The notes beneath the pieces are model-generated. The model was given only the letters and a program-made list of their open reading frames with translations, did no database searches and was not told the origin of the DNA. From positions 1-10,864 of the forward strand of contig CAYRVF010000148.1 of assembly GCA_964427535.1 (NCBI GenBank): a stretch of DNA of 10,864 nt, given 5' to 3'. Position 1 is the stretch's first letter; each line of letters starts with the position of its first letter. The translations under genes and the position numbers were made by a program. Shown in pieces: positions 1-5,284 of this stretch. Source of the stretch: CAYRVF01 sp964427535. GTDB taxonomy: Bacteria; Chloroflexota; Ktedonobacteria; Ktedonobacterales; JADMIN01.

Positions 1-564
1 GGGGATGTCGGCGTCGGTGGCGGCGCCGGTCTTCTTCTTGTACACCTCGATCGTCTTCTCGAAGGCGTCGGCCTTGGCGTCGAGCACGATCTTCGAGAAC
101 ATCTGGATGAAGCGGCGGTACGCGTCGTAGCAGAAGCGCTCGTCGCCGCTCTGCGCGATGAGGCCCTGCACCGTCTCGTCGTTGAGGCCCAGATTGAGGA
201 CCGTATCCATCATGCCCGGCATCGAGAACTTCGCCCCCGAGCGCACCGAGACGAGCAGCGGGTTTTGCACGTCGCCCAGGGTCTTGCCGGTCTGCTGCTC
301 GACGACCCGCAGCGCCGCGAGCACCTGATCCCACATGCCCTGGGGGAACTGCTTGCCGTCGGCGTAGTACGTGTTGCACGCTTCCGTCGTGATGGTGAAG
401 CCCGGCGGGACGGGCAACCCGGCGTTCGTCATCTCGGCGACGCCCGCGCCCTTGCCGCCGAGGAGGTCGCGCATCTTCGCGTTGCCCTCGGCAAACAGAT
501 AGACCCACTTCCGGGGGGATTGTTTGACCGCGTCTTCGAGACTCACTTGTGTTGTCTGTGCCAT
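1..564 (-). CDS. ppdK: Pyruvate, phosphate dikinase, N-terminal 188 residues (partial, runs off left edge)
   Basis: Pyruvate phosphate dikinase interconverts pyruvate + ATP + Pi and phosphoenolpyruvate + AMP + PPi in the cytoplasm, linking glycolysis and gluconeogenesis. The reverse strand reads without a stop from ATG at 564 to base 1. The start MAQTTQVSLEDAV is followed by VYLFAEGN, then LLGGKGAGVAEMTNAGLPVPPGFTITTEAC at about residues 34-63, the glycine-rich start of the PPDK/PEP-synthase ATP-binding domain. SVRSGAKFSMPGMMDTVLNLGLN (about 99-121) is the conserved nucleotide-binding stretch, and RFCYDAYRRFIQMF follows at about 135-148. These are family signatures. An AGGAGG motif at 574-579, 9 bases upstream, fixes the start. 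Only the N-terminal fifth of the usual ~880-residue enzyme is present, so the phosphohistidine and PEP-binding domains lie outside the window. The leader holds an unusual repeat cluster (588-665). Confidence 0.96.
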   Translation of the reverse strand, partial: MAQTTQVSLEDAVKQSPRKWVYLFAEGNAKMRDLLGGKGAGVAEMTNAGLPVPPGFTITTEACNTYYADGKQFPQGMWDQVLAALRVVEQQTGKTLGDVQNPLLVSVRSGAKFSMPGMMDTVLNLGLNDETVQGLIAQSGDERFCYDAYRRFIQMFSKIVLDAKADAFEKTIEVYKKKTGAATDADIP

Positions 565-587
565 ACCGGATATCCTCCTGGTGGTCG

Positions 588-619
588 GTGGCAATGTGGC
601 AAATGTGGCAAATGTGGCA
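588..619. repeat. Tandem 9-bp repeat GTGGCAAAT in ppdK leader, with inverted copy at 657-665
   Basis: GTGGCAAT (588-595) is followed by two exact GTGGCAAAT units (596-604, 605-613) and a partial GTGGCA (614-619). The inverted form TTGCCACAT lies at 657-665, complementary to ATGTGGCAA inside the array. All of it sits between ppdK and its upstream neighbour, 24-101 bases before the ppdK start codon. It could be a cluster of regulator sites or an mRNA leader hairpin with a choice of left arms, or a neutral slippage product. The sequence alone does not decide. Confidence 0.75.
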
Positions 620-876
620 GAGATGGAAGGTCGTGGTGCCTGTGCTCTTGTCTATCTTGCCACATGCGACGCCCGGCGTGTTGCCCTCATGATATGCGTC
701 TGCCCTGTCCTCGTCCTGACACCTGCTGGGGTGTCGCCGCGAGCAGAGCGTCAGCGGCCAGCGCGCCACATCCACAGGCTTCGCGCCGAGAGAGCTCCGT
801 CAGGCCAGGTCGTGTTGGCTCGGAAAACAGCGACGAGGCCGGACGCCCCATCAGGGGAATCCGACCTCGCTCGGAA

Positions 877-897
877 GGGCCACGCGTCGCGTGACCC
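877..897 (-). terminator. Hairpin terminator after the iscA-type operon
   Basis: GGGCCACGC (877-885), loop GTC, GCGTGACCC (889-897): nine consecutive pairs, one of them G-U. It begins 5 bases past the stop codon of the 98-aa gene on the minus strand. Only a TT follows, not a real U-tract, so it is a GC-rich hairpin terminator candidate and not a textbook intrinsic one. Confidence 0.55.
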
Positions 898-902
898 TGT
901 GC

Positions 903-1199
903 CTACTCCGCCCGGCCCTCAGGGAAGACGCCCGCGCCTTCACGGATAATATCGCGCAGGGCATCGGCGCGGCCACGCAGCCAGTCGGGGTGCTGCCCGC
1001 CGATGGGCTTGCCACCGCGCGCGGCCACGTAAATCCGCGCGGAGTGCATGAACGCGAGCACGAGCTGGCGCTGCGTCGGCGACATCCCATGCGCGCGCGC
1101 CCACAGGTACTCGCGACGGGCACGGCCATAGCCTTCTTCGTAGGCAGACTCGTCACGGGTCGCCTGCAGCGACCCGCGCTCGCCATAGTCTCGTTCCAT
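903..1199 (-). CDS. Conserved-looking hypothetical protein, 98 aa, in operon with IscA-type carrier
   Basis: I do not recognise this protein. It is 98 residues, charged and arginine-rich, with no signal peptide, membrane segment or cysteine, so probably cytoplasmic. Residues about 13-35 (ATRDESAYEEGYGRARREYL) and 40-60 look helical. The middle (YVAARGGKPIGGQHPDWL, about 57-74) has a glycine-rich turn and a tryptophan. The start is supported by AAGGAGGG (1208-1215) 8 bases before ATG at 1199, the strongest ribosome-binding site in the window. It starts 31 bases after the stop of the IscA-family gene on the same strand, and a hairpin follows its stop, so the two very likely form one transcript. 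The pairing suggests a role near Fe-S metabolism, but that is inference from position. An alternative frame over the same bases (851-1186) lacks a ribosome-binding site and was discarded. Confidence 0.75.
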   Translation of the reverse strand: MERDYGERGSLQATRDESAYEEGYGRARREYLWARAHGMSPTQRQLVLAFMHSARIYVAARGGKPIGGQHPDWLRGRADALRDIIREGAGVFPEGRAE

Positions 1200-1230
1200 A
1201 GCGACCGCCCTCCTTCGGGAAGGCGACGTC

Positions 1231-1623
1231 TTACGCGCCGCAGCCGCAGCCGCGCGCCTGGCCCGAATCGCCAGCCGTGCGGAAGCTATGTCCGCAGCCG
1301 CAGGACGAGACGGCGTTCGGGTTGTTGACCGTGAAGCCCGCGCCCATGAGGCTGTCGACGTAGTCGATCTCGCTGCCGCTGATGTACTGCGCGCTCATCT
1401 CGTCGACGAGAATGCGCACACCCTGCGTCTCGAAGATTTCGTCGCCCTCCTGGGCCTCGTCGAGCGTCATGCCATACTGCAGACCGGAGCAGCCGCCGCC
1501 AGCGACGAATACGCGCAGCCCCAGCTCGGGCGCACCCTCTTGCTCGAGCAGTTCCCTCACCTTATCTGCCGCCGCCGCCGTCATGCTGCACAGCGTCAGC
1601 TGCGTCTCTGGCTTATCGATCAT
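1231..1623 (-). CDS. A-type Fe-S cluster carrier, IscA/ErpA/HesB family, with extra C-terminal CxC
   Basis: A-type carriers accept Fe-S clusters from a scaffold and deliver them to client apoproteins in the cytoplasm. The 130-residue product has the family signature: GLRVFVAGGGCSGLQYGM (about 35-52) with Cys45, IDYVDSLMGAGFTVNNPNA (about 86-104), and SCGCGHSF (107-114) with Cys108 and Cys110. These three cysteines are the family's cluster ligands. After the usual end the chain runs on about 16 residues to a second cysteine pair, RGCGCGA (125-130; Cys126, Cys128), which is unusual. ATG at 1623 is preferred because AAGGAG (1634-1639) lies 10 bases upstream; an in-frame ATG at 1668 would add 15 unconserved residues. 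The gene leads a probable two-gene operon driven by the promoter at 1747-1775. iscA, erpA and sufA cannot be told apart from this context, so no symbol is given. Confidence 0.93.
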   Translation of the reverse strand: MIDKPETQLTLCSMTAAAADKVRELLEQEGAPELGLRVFVAGGGCSGLQYGMTLDEAQEGDEIFETQGVRILVDEMSAQYISGSEIDYVDSLMGAGFTVNNPNAVSSCGCGHSFRTAGDSGQARGCGCGA

Positions 1624-1746
1624 GGATTCATCGCTCCTTTTTGCCGCGCCGCGGGCGGTTCGCGACATGCGCGACCGCGCATGTCAGCATACGGGACCAA
1701 ACCGAGCGCTTGCGGCATACCCGCTCCGCGCTTCACTTCCTACAGT

Positions 1747-1775
1747 ATTGTATCGCGGCACCTAAGGGCCGTCAA
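1747..1775 (-). promoter_or_regulatory. Sigma70-type promoter of the iscA-type operon
   Basis: On the minus strand TTGACG (1770-1775) is followed by exactly 17 bases and then TACAAT (1747-1752), close to the consensus TTGACA-17-TATAAT. It points at the Fe-S carrier gene and would leave an mRNA leader of about 115 bases before ATG 1623. This is the best promoter in the window. Confidence 0.75.
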
Positions 1776-1783
1776 TGGCGACA

Positions 1784-1808
1784 GAGCGCCAAACTCGGTC
1801 GAGCGCCA
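1784..1808 (-). promoter_or_regulatory. Direct repeat just upstream of the iscA-type promoter, possible operator
   Basis: TGGCGCTC occurs twice on the minus strand (1801-1808 and 1784-1791), 17 bases apart, immediately upstream of the -35 element (about -45 to -68 from the expected start site). Paired direct repeats in this position suit an activator site, but I recognise no regulator's consensus. It also lies in the last stretch between the nitroreductase-family stop codon and the promoter. Confidence 0.3.
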
Positions 1809-1814
1809 TCGGCT

Positions 1815-2210
1815 CTAGCCGTTCTGCCGTGTCGGGAGCTTCACGAACTCATGCACGCCGAGGAGCCGCAATATCGGTTTAGTGAAGAACGGGAGGGCGG
1901 CCAGGCCGGTGTTGGCGTCAATGAAGCACGGCTGCTGGAAGGCATAGTCCCGCTTGTGCCAGCGCAGGCTACCCTGGCCGGCAGCCTGGAGATTGCGCAG
2001 CCAATCTACCTGCGCGCCGTACGTCAACGCAATCACGAAGCCGTCGTCCACGCGCCAGACCATGATCGGGATCTCATATGTCTTCCCGCTGCGGCGGCCA
2101 ACATGCCGCAAGAGCGCGAACGGGCCACGGGAGGAGTCGGCGACGGTGCGCAGGAGCGGATTGACGAACCGCTTGGCGAAGGCTCGCCGGCGCCTGTGGT
2201 CGTTGCTCAC
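1815..2210 (-). CDS. Deazaflavin (F420)-dependent nitroreductase family protein (DUF385/Ddn-like)
   Basis: Members of this small split-barrel family bind F420 or related flavins and reduce varied substrates; many are uncharacterised. The 131-residue product shows the family pattern. An N-terminal helix (RRRRAFAKRFVNPLLR, about 6-21) leads to LLRHVGRRSGKTYEIPI (33-49), the strand-turn carrying the GRRSGK motif. Then come VDDGFVIALTYGAQVDWLRNLQAAGQGSLRW (54-84), with the W-L-R-N-L cofactor-side helix, and a C-terminal FFTKPILRLLGVHEFVKL segment. Length is normal for the family. I chose GTG at 2210 because GGAGG (2221-2225) sits 10 bases upstream; the frame stays open to an ATG-less region near 2282, but those residues are not family-like. 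It stands alone, 192 bases before the Fe-S carrier start, and is divergent from the tRNA gene. The substrate cannot be predicted. Confidence 0.87.
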   Translation of the reverse strand: MSNDHRRRRAFAKRFVNPLLRTVADSSRGPFALLRHVGRRSGKTYEIPIMVWRVDDGFVIALTYGAQVDWLRNLQAAGQGSLRWHKRDYAFQQPCFIDANTGLAALPFFTKPILRLLGVHEFVKLPTRQNG

Positions 2211-2337
2211 GTCTTCTGTACCTCCAGCCGACTCCAGGCGATCACTGCGGTCCAGCGCAACGTCGCACGGCGCACCCGGCACGCGCCGTGTCGCACACGA
2301 GGGCTGTCACTCGCGCCCGCCCGTCTGCGCTAGAGGC

Positions 2338-2348
2338 TATGATACAAT
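2338..2348 (+). promoter_or_regulatory. Probable -10 region of the tRNA-Arg promoter
   Basis: TATGAT (2338-2343) overlaps TACAAT (2343-2348) about 50 bases before the mature tRNA 5' end. No good -35 is visible at 16-18 bases. Between it and the tRNA an inverted repeat GTGGCCA/TGGCCAC (2356-2362, 2378-2384) could form a hairpin in the precursor leader. Confidence 0.4.
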
Positions 2349-2396
2349 GCAGGCGGTGGCCACGGCGTCTGCCACGATGGCCACACCACAGTTTGC

Positions 2397-2468
2397 GGCC
2401 CTGTAGCTTAATGGACAAAGCACCGGTCTTCTAAACCGGTCATCCGGGTTCGATTCCCGGCGGGGCCA
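2397..2468 (+). tRNA. tRNA-Arg, anticodon TCT
   Basis: The 72 bases fold as a full cloverleaf. The acceptor GGCCCTG pairs with CGGGGCC (one U-G). The D-arm is GCTT...AAGC, and the anticodon stem CCGGT/ACCGG encloses CTTCTAA with anticodon TCT (2429-2431), reading AGA. The T-arm is CCGGG-TTCGATT-CCCGG and the discriminator is A2468. CCA is not encoded; the next bases are CCG. It is the only plus-strand RNA gene here, and its 3' half is repeated at 3351-3402, so it looks like an integration target. Confidence 0.97.
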
Positions 2469-2470
2469 CC
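2419..2470 (+). repeat. Left copy of a 52-bp direct repeat (att-like site inside tRNA-Arg)
   Basis: Bases 2419-2470, from the start of the anticodon arm to just past the tRNA 3' end, recur at 3351-3402 with 50 of 52 identical (differences at 2435/3367 and 2440/3372). A repeat that begins inside a tRNA gene and ends at its 3' end is the usual attachment-site layout of tRNA-targeted integrative elements. Confidence 0.85.
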
Positions 2471-2548
2471 GATGCATTCGTCTGTCACGCGCCGTAGTAG
2501 GTCTCGCTTGGGCCGGCCGTGCACTGACACTTGTTGGAGTGTGCTCCC

Positions 2549-2782
2549 ATGTCGAAACGCCTGAACCGCATCACAATGGATCCGGCGATCAATCACGGTA
2601 AGCCGGTGATTCGCGGTCTCCGCTACCCGGTGGAAACCCTCCTGGAACTGCTAAGCTCAGGCATGACGATTGAAGAGATCCTTGCCGATTATGAAGACCT
2701 TGAACGAGAGGACCTCCTGGCGGCACTGGCATTTGCGGCTCGGCTGAGCCAGGTCAAGCGCATGGATCCGATTGGCATCTGA
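2549..2782 (+). CDS. DUF433 antitoxin (VapB-like partner of a DUF5615 toxin)
   Basis: DUF433 proteins are small antitoxins that typically precede PIN-like DUF5615 toxins, binding the toxin and probably their own promoter. The 77-residue product has the family core RITMDPAINHGKPVIRGLRYPVETLLELLSSGMTIEEILADYEDLEREDLLAALAFA split here as: ITMDPAINHGKPVIRGLRYP (about 8-27), the sheet-turn with GKPVIRG; then ETLLELLSSGMTIEEILADY (29-48), a helix-turn-helix-like pair; then a closing helix at 50-66. ATG 2549 is chosen because TTGGAG (2534-2539) lies 9 bases upstream; a TTG at 2531 would only add six residues and remove the spacing. The toxin gene follows after 11 bases. The 80-bp gap behind the tRNA must hold the promoter, but none is obvious, so read-through from the tRNA promoter is possible. 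Confidence 0.9.
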   Translation: MSKRLNRITMDPAINHGKPVIRGLRYPVETLLELLSSGMTIEEILADYEDLEREDLLAALAFAARLSQVKRMDPIGI

Positions 2783-2793
2783 GCGGCAGCAGC

Positions 2794-3147
2794 ATGAGGT
2801 TTCTAGTAGACGCTCAACTGCCACGACGACTCGCCTTTCGTCTGCGTGACGCAGGTCATGACGCTCTCCATACGCTTGACCTCCCAGCAGGGAATCATAC
2901 ACCTGATGTGGTCATTGCGGAAGTTGCGGCACGTGACGGGCGGGTCGTCGTCACGAAAGACGCCGACTTCGTCAACTCATTTCTGTTGTCCCACGAGCCC
3001 CCGAAGCTGCTGCTAATCTCGACGGGCAACATCCGCAACAGTGAACTCGAAGCGCTGTTCATCGCGGAGTTGTCCGCCATCGTCACGGCGTTTGTGGTCT
3101 ACGACTACGTCGAATTAACACGCACCGCGCTCATTATCCATGTCTAA
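2794..3147 (+). CDS. DUF5615 PIN-like toxin
   Basis: DUF5615 is a PIN-like nuclease fold; its members are predicted metal-dependent ribonuclease toxins. The 117-residue product opens with MRFLVDAQLPRRLAFRLRDAG (strand plus helix, Asp6), then HDALHTLDLPAGNHTPDVVIAEVA (about 22-45, Asp38), then RVVVTKDADF (50-59, Asp56 and Asp58). These acidic residues match the PIN-like metal-binding positions. PKLLLISTGNIRNSELEALF (70-89) is the usual next strand-helix. Length is normal and the reading frame is intact, so the toxin is probably active. It starts 11 bases after the antitoxin stop with no clear ribosome-binding site, so translation is likely coupled to the antitoxin. The RNA target is unknown; it lies next to a tRNA gene, but that alone does not show the tRNA is the target. 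Confidence 0.9.
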   Translation: MRFLVDAQLPRRLAFRLRDAGHDALHTLDLPAGNHTPDVVIAEVAARDGRVVVTKDADFVNSFLLSHEPPKLLLISTGNIRNSELEALFIAELSAIVTAFVVYDYVELTRTALIIHV

Positions 3148-3512
3148 GCATCGGCTGTCGGGCTCTGCCAGGGCAAGCACCACATCGCTAGCCGACGTCA
3201 CCCTCTCGCCTGTGGTCATAGATTCGTGATTTGGCACAGACAGTCTCAAGATCGGATTCCGTCTCAAGTGTGCACTCGCCACAACAGAGGCGAAGCCCAA
3301 ACACCGAGCAAGCATCCACACGATTGCTTACGCACACTACAAGAGTAGCGAGCACCGGTCTTCTAATCCGGACATCCGGGTTCGATTCCCGGCGGGGCCA
3401 CCACCGAAATTCTAAGGGTGCACGAGCGCTAGGCGCAACAGCCAGGCCCGAGCGAGACGTGTGAGCGCGGCTCATGTCTGTCTCGCCTGGGGCTGGCTAG
3501 ATGCGGGCAGTA
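3148..3512. other. Gene-free right end of the tRNA island and 3' flank of the surface-protein gene
   Basis: The stretch after the toxin (3148-3350) is AT-richer than its surroundings and I see no gene or terminator with a U-tract in it. TCGGCT/AGCCGA near 3150/3190 could pair, but with a long loop. The tRNA remnant follows at 3351-3402. The next ~110 bases have host-like GC content and no gene. Confidence 0.55.
3351..3402 (+). pseudogene. tRNA-Arg(UCU) 3'-half remnant (right att-like repeat)
   Basis: This copy keeps the anticodon arm, variable region, intact T-arm (CCGGG-TTCGATT-CCCGG) and 3' acceptor strand of tRNA-Arg. It has no 5' acceptor strand or D-arm: the bases before 3351 do not pair with CGGGGCC. 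The two changes weaken the anticodon stem (a T-T mismatch at its loop end) but leave TCT in place. It cannot make a functional tRNA and is best read as the displaced 3' end left by integration. Confidence 0.85.
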
Positions 3513-3534
3513 TCAGTCGCTCCAATGCCCGCAT
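3501..3534 (-). terminator. Hairpin spanning the stop codon of the DUF916-type gene
   Basis: ATGCGGGCA (3501-3509) and TGCCCGCAT (3526-3534) are perfect 9-bp complements around a 16-base loop that contains the TGA at 3513-3515. No U-tract follows. It is a possible transcription end, or a structure that affects termination of translation. Confidence 0.35.
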
Positions 3535-5252
3535 GGAGTCTGCCCGCGTGGAGTCATTCGCTGGGTCGGTGGTGCCCAGTAGCGGTCGCCGTGATGGGAA
3601 CTGCCGTCGTCTCCACGGCGCGCTGGCGCCGTTCGCCACATCCCAGCGGTGACATCCTCGATCGCTGGCACCGCTTCGAGCGACGGCAGACCGAGGCGGC
3701 CGTCACCCCGGATTGGCGCCACGACGGGGGCTGGCGCACTGGTCGGTCCCCGCCAGCGCGGATCGCTGGTCTCGCGTGGCGACGACCAGCCGCGCTGATC
3801 TGGCGCTGGCATCTCGCGGCTGCCTGGTCGAGGGACGACGTGCGGGTCATCGCGTCGCGTCTGGGCGCGTGCGGTGGTGTACCTGGGCGACTGCCTCCGT
3901 GGGGAGATCGCCTGCGCGGCGGGATGCGCTGGAGCATCTACCGGTCGCTGTCGCACCACGGATCGCTGGTGAGTGCGGCGCGTAGGATCACTCGGCCGGT
4001 GCTGGTGAGCTCCGCGTCGATGGCCGCGCCGCCGCCTCCGCAGCAGCAGCGGCGTGACTAACGCGACGGCCAGTGCTCCGGCAACGGCGCTGCTCAGAGC
4101 GATACTCCAACTGTGCGCCTGGGCAAGTGGCGCCATGACGTTGCGGGCGGCGCGTGCGGGGGAGAACGCGGTTGTCGGTGTTGCCGCGTCGTTCGCCGCG
4201 TCGTTCGCCGCGTCGTTCGCCGCGTCGTTCGCCGCGGAATCGCCGATGGTCACCGCACTGGTCTGACTCGTGAGCTGCTGGGCGCCATACATGAGGGTGA
4301 CCGTTGCCCGGTAGCGGCCCGCTGGCAGGGCGGGCTCAGGCAAGACGAGCGGATACTGGATACTATCGCCCGGCAGCACCGTATCCAGGGCAATATGGAC
4401 ATTCGCCACAAGCACCCCTTGTGTGGTCACCAGTTGCACCATGCCGGTCGGTTTGAGCATCACATTGCCGGTGTTCTGGAGACCCAGAAGCAACGTCTGG
4501 CGTGCGGCGATGTTCCCGCTCTGCAGCGAGGTAAGGCTGAGCCCGGGCGTCTGCGTGCCCGGCAGCGTCACCTGCACGGCGTCCACGGCGAGTTGGCGTA
4601 CCGCGATCTGCACGGCGCTTGGCGTCGTCGAGCGAACGAGCTCGGTCTTCTCGGCGACGATCCCACCGACATGTTGACCGGGACCGGCGCTCGTCGGGAT
4701 GGAGACGGTGAACGGGATGACCTGGCTGACACCGGGGGCCAGCGTGACCTGCGCGACGGAGAGCGCAATCCAGGCGCCGACACTGTGCGCCGGGGTGTCG
4801 TGTCCCTGGTATACGACACCGCTCGTCTGGCCGGTGGTGGCATCCACGCCATAGAGTGTGGCGGTGCCGGTGGCCGTGCCGGTGTTCGTCACCCGCACGC
4901 TACTTTGGAGCGTCTGCCCGCCACTGGCTGTGAAGACAAAGTAACTCTGTGTCTCGGCGTTCGCCGGGTCATAGGTTACGGGGCGGAGACTGAATTGCGC
5001 CGCCGGAGGTGCGGCTGTGGCCGCGGGCGCGGCAGGCGCGACGGGCGAGCCGGCCAGCGCTCCACCGAGCGCCCCGATGATGCCCATGAGCGGCGCGACA
5101 CCCAGCACCAGCCGGCGTGCGCCAGTAGTTATGCCACGTGGGCGGCGCGACCTGTACAGGGGACGCACAGTGCGCATTGTGCGCATGGGATGGGATTCGC
5201 GGTCGCCGCACGGCCGAGCGTCTCTCAGCGCGTGTCTCAATGCAGGTGCCAC
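3513..5252 (-). CDS. Membrane-anchored DUF916/WxL-interacting-type surface protein
   Basis: DUF916 (with DUF3324) proteins of WxL loci bind peptidoglycan and WxL proteins outside the cell. From the chosen start the product is 579 residues. It has a long basic N-terminus, then a hydrophobic signal segment (RRLVLGVAPLMGIIGALGGA, about 46-65), an Ala/Pro linker, and a DUF916-like domain at about 87-207 (FSLRPVTYDP; VRVTNTGTATGTATLYGVDATTGQ; GQHVGGIVAEK). A second Ig-like domain resembling DUF3324 follows at about 220-335 (LQNTGNVMLKPTGMVQL; LPGDSIQYPLVLP; LPAGRYRATVTLMYG). Then come an AAND repeat (about 340-357), a transmembrane helix (about 383-404) with an RRRRRG stop, and a basic, proline-rich tail of ~175 residues with no known domain, longer than I would expect. 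GTG 5252 is favoured because AAGGAG (5260-5265) lies 7 bases upstream; ATG 5186 gives 557 residues with a shorter signal peptide but has no ribosome-binding site. It follows the WxL-like gene on the same strand. Confidence 0.82.
   Translation of the reverse strand: MAPALRHALRDARPCGDRESHPMRTMRTVRPLYRSRRPRGITTGARRLVLGVAPLMGIIGALGGALAGSPVAPAAPAATAAPPAAQFSLRPVTYDPANAETQSYFVFTASGGQTLQSSVRVTNTGTATGTATLYGVDATTGQTSGVVYQGHDTPAHSVGAWIALSVAQVTLAPGVSQVIPFTVSIPTSAGPGQHVGGIVAEKTELVRSTTPSAVQIAVRQLAVDAVQVTLPGTQTPGLSLTSLQSGNIAARQTLLLGLQNTGNVMLKPTGMVQLVTTQGVLVANVHIALDTVLPGDSIQYPLVLPEPALPAGRYRATVTLMYGAQQLTSQTSAVTIGDSAANDAANDAANDAANDAATPTTAFSPARAARNVMAPLAQAHSWSIALSSAVAGALAVALVTPLLLRRRRRGHRRGAHQHRPSDPTRRTHQRSVVRQRPVDAPAHPAAQAISPRRQSPRYTTARAQTRRDDPHVVPRPGSREMPAPDQRGWSSPRETSDPRWRGPTSAPAPVVAPIRGDGRLGLPSLEAVPAIEDVTAGMWRTAPARRGDDGSSHHGDRYWAPPTQRMTPRGQTPCGHWSD
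4183..4236 (-). repeat. In-frame 12-bp tandem repeat encoding (AAND)n
   Basis: GCCGCGTCGTTC occurs four times without a break (4183-4194, 4195-4206, 4207-4218, 4219-4230), followed by a partial unit. On the coding strand it gives Ala-Ala-Asn-Asp repeats in the linker between the second extracellular domain and the membrane helix. Exact identity at the DNA level points to recent expansion, so copy number could vary between strains without breaking the frame. Confidence 0.9.
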
Positions 5253-5260
5253 AGCCATTC

Positions 5261-5284
5261 TCCTTCGCGGATGTTCCTTCGCGG
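5261..5284. repeat. Duplicated TCCTTCGCGG around the surface-gene ribosome-binding site
   Basis: TCCTTCGCGG occurs at 5261-5270 and 5275-5284, offset by 14 bases. On the minus strand this doubles an AAGGA motif just before the putative GTG start at 5252; only the nearer copy (AAGGAG) has good spacing. Confidence 0.6.

Larger units (their letters stand above)
565..902. other. Gene-free leader region of ppdK and 3' flank of the 98-aa gene
   Basis: I see no convincing gene here. The reading frames that cross it have no ribosome-binding site and no recognisable family. It contains the ppdK ribosome-binding site (574-579), a 9-bp tandem repeat (588-619) with one inverted copy (657-665), and a hairpin terminator (877-897) for the operon to its right. 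A TATCAT at 690-695 on the minus strand could be a -10 for ppdK, but no good -35 sits at the right distance. Confidence 0.6.
2469..3402. mobile_element. Minimal tRNA-flanked island carrying only a toxin-antitoxin pair
   Basis: The two copies of the tRNA 3' half are offset by exactly 932 bases. Between them lie a DUF433 antitoxin gene and a DUF5615 toxin gene, both on the plus strand, opposite to every neighbouring protein gene. The GC content is lower: 55% in 3241-3300 against 73% in 3661-3720 by direct count. No integrase, recombinase or terminal inverted repeat is present, so this is either a remnant of a larger element, cut down to its stabilising module, or a cargo mobilised in trans. The insertion leaves an intact tRNA at the left end and a decayed half copy at the right end. 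A simple old segmental duplication of the tRNA 3' half around pre-existing genes is the main alternative. Confidence 0.5.

Noticed and set aside
2408..2596. Open frame on the minus strand across the tRNA gene (62 residues, contains GPAGNRTRMTGLEDRCF)
   Set aside because: It is the antisense translation of tRNA-Arg, a familiar spurious protein in databases. A similar artefact covers the second repeat at 3188-3475.
3351..3402. Second functional tRNA-Arg
   Set aside because: It lacks the 5' acceptor strand and D-arm, and its anticodon stem has a mismatch next to the loop.
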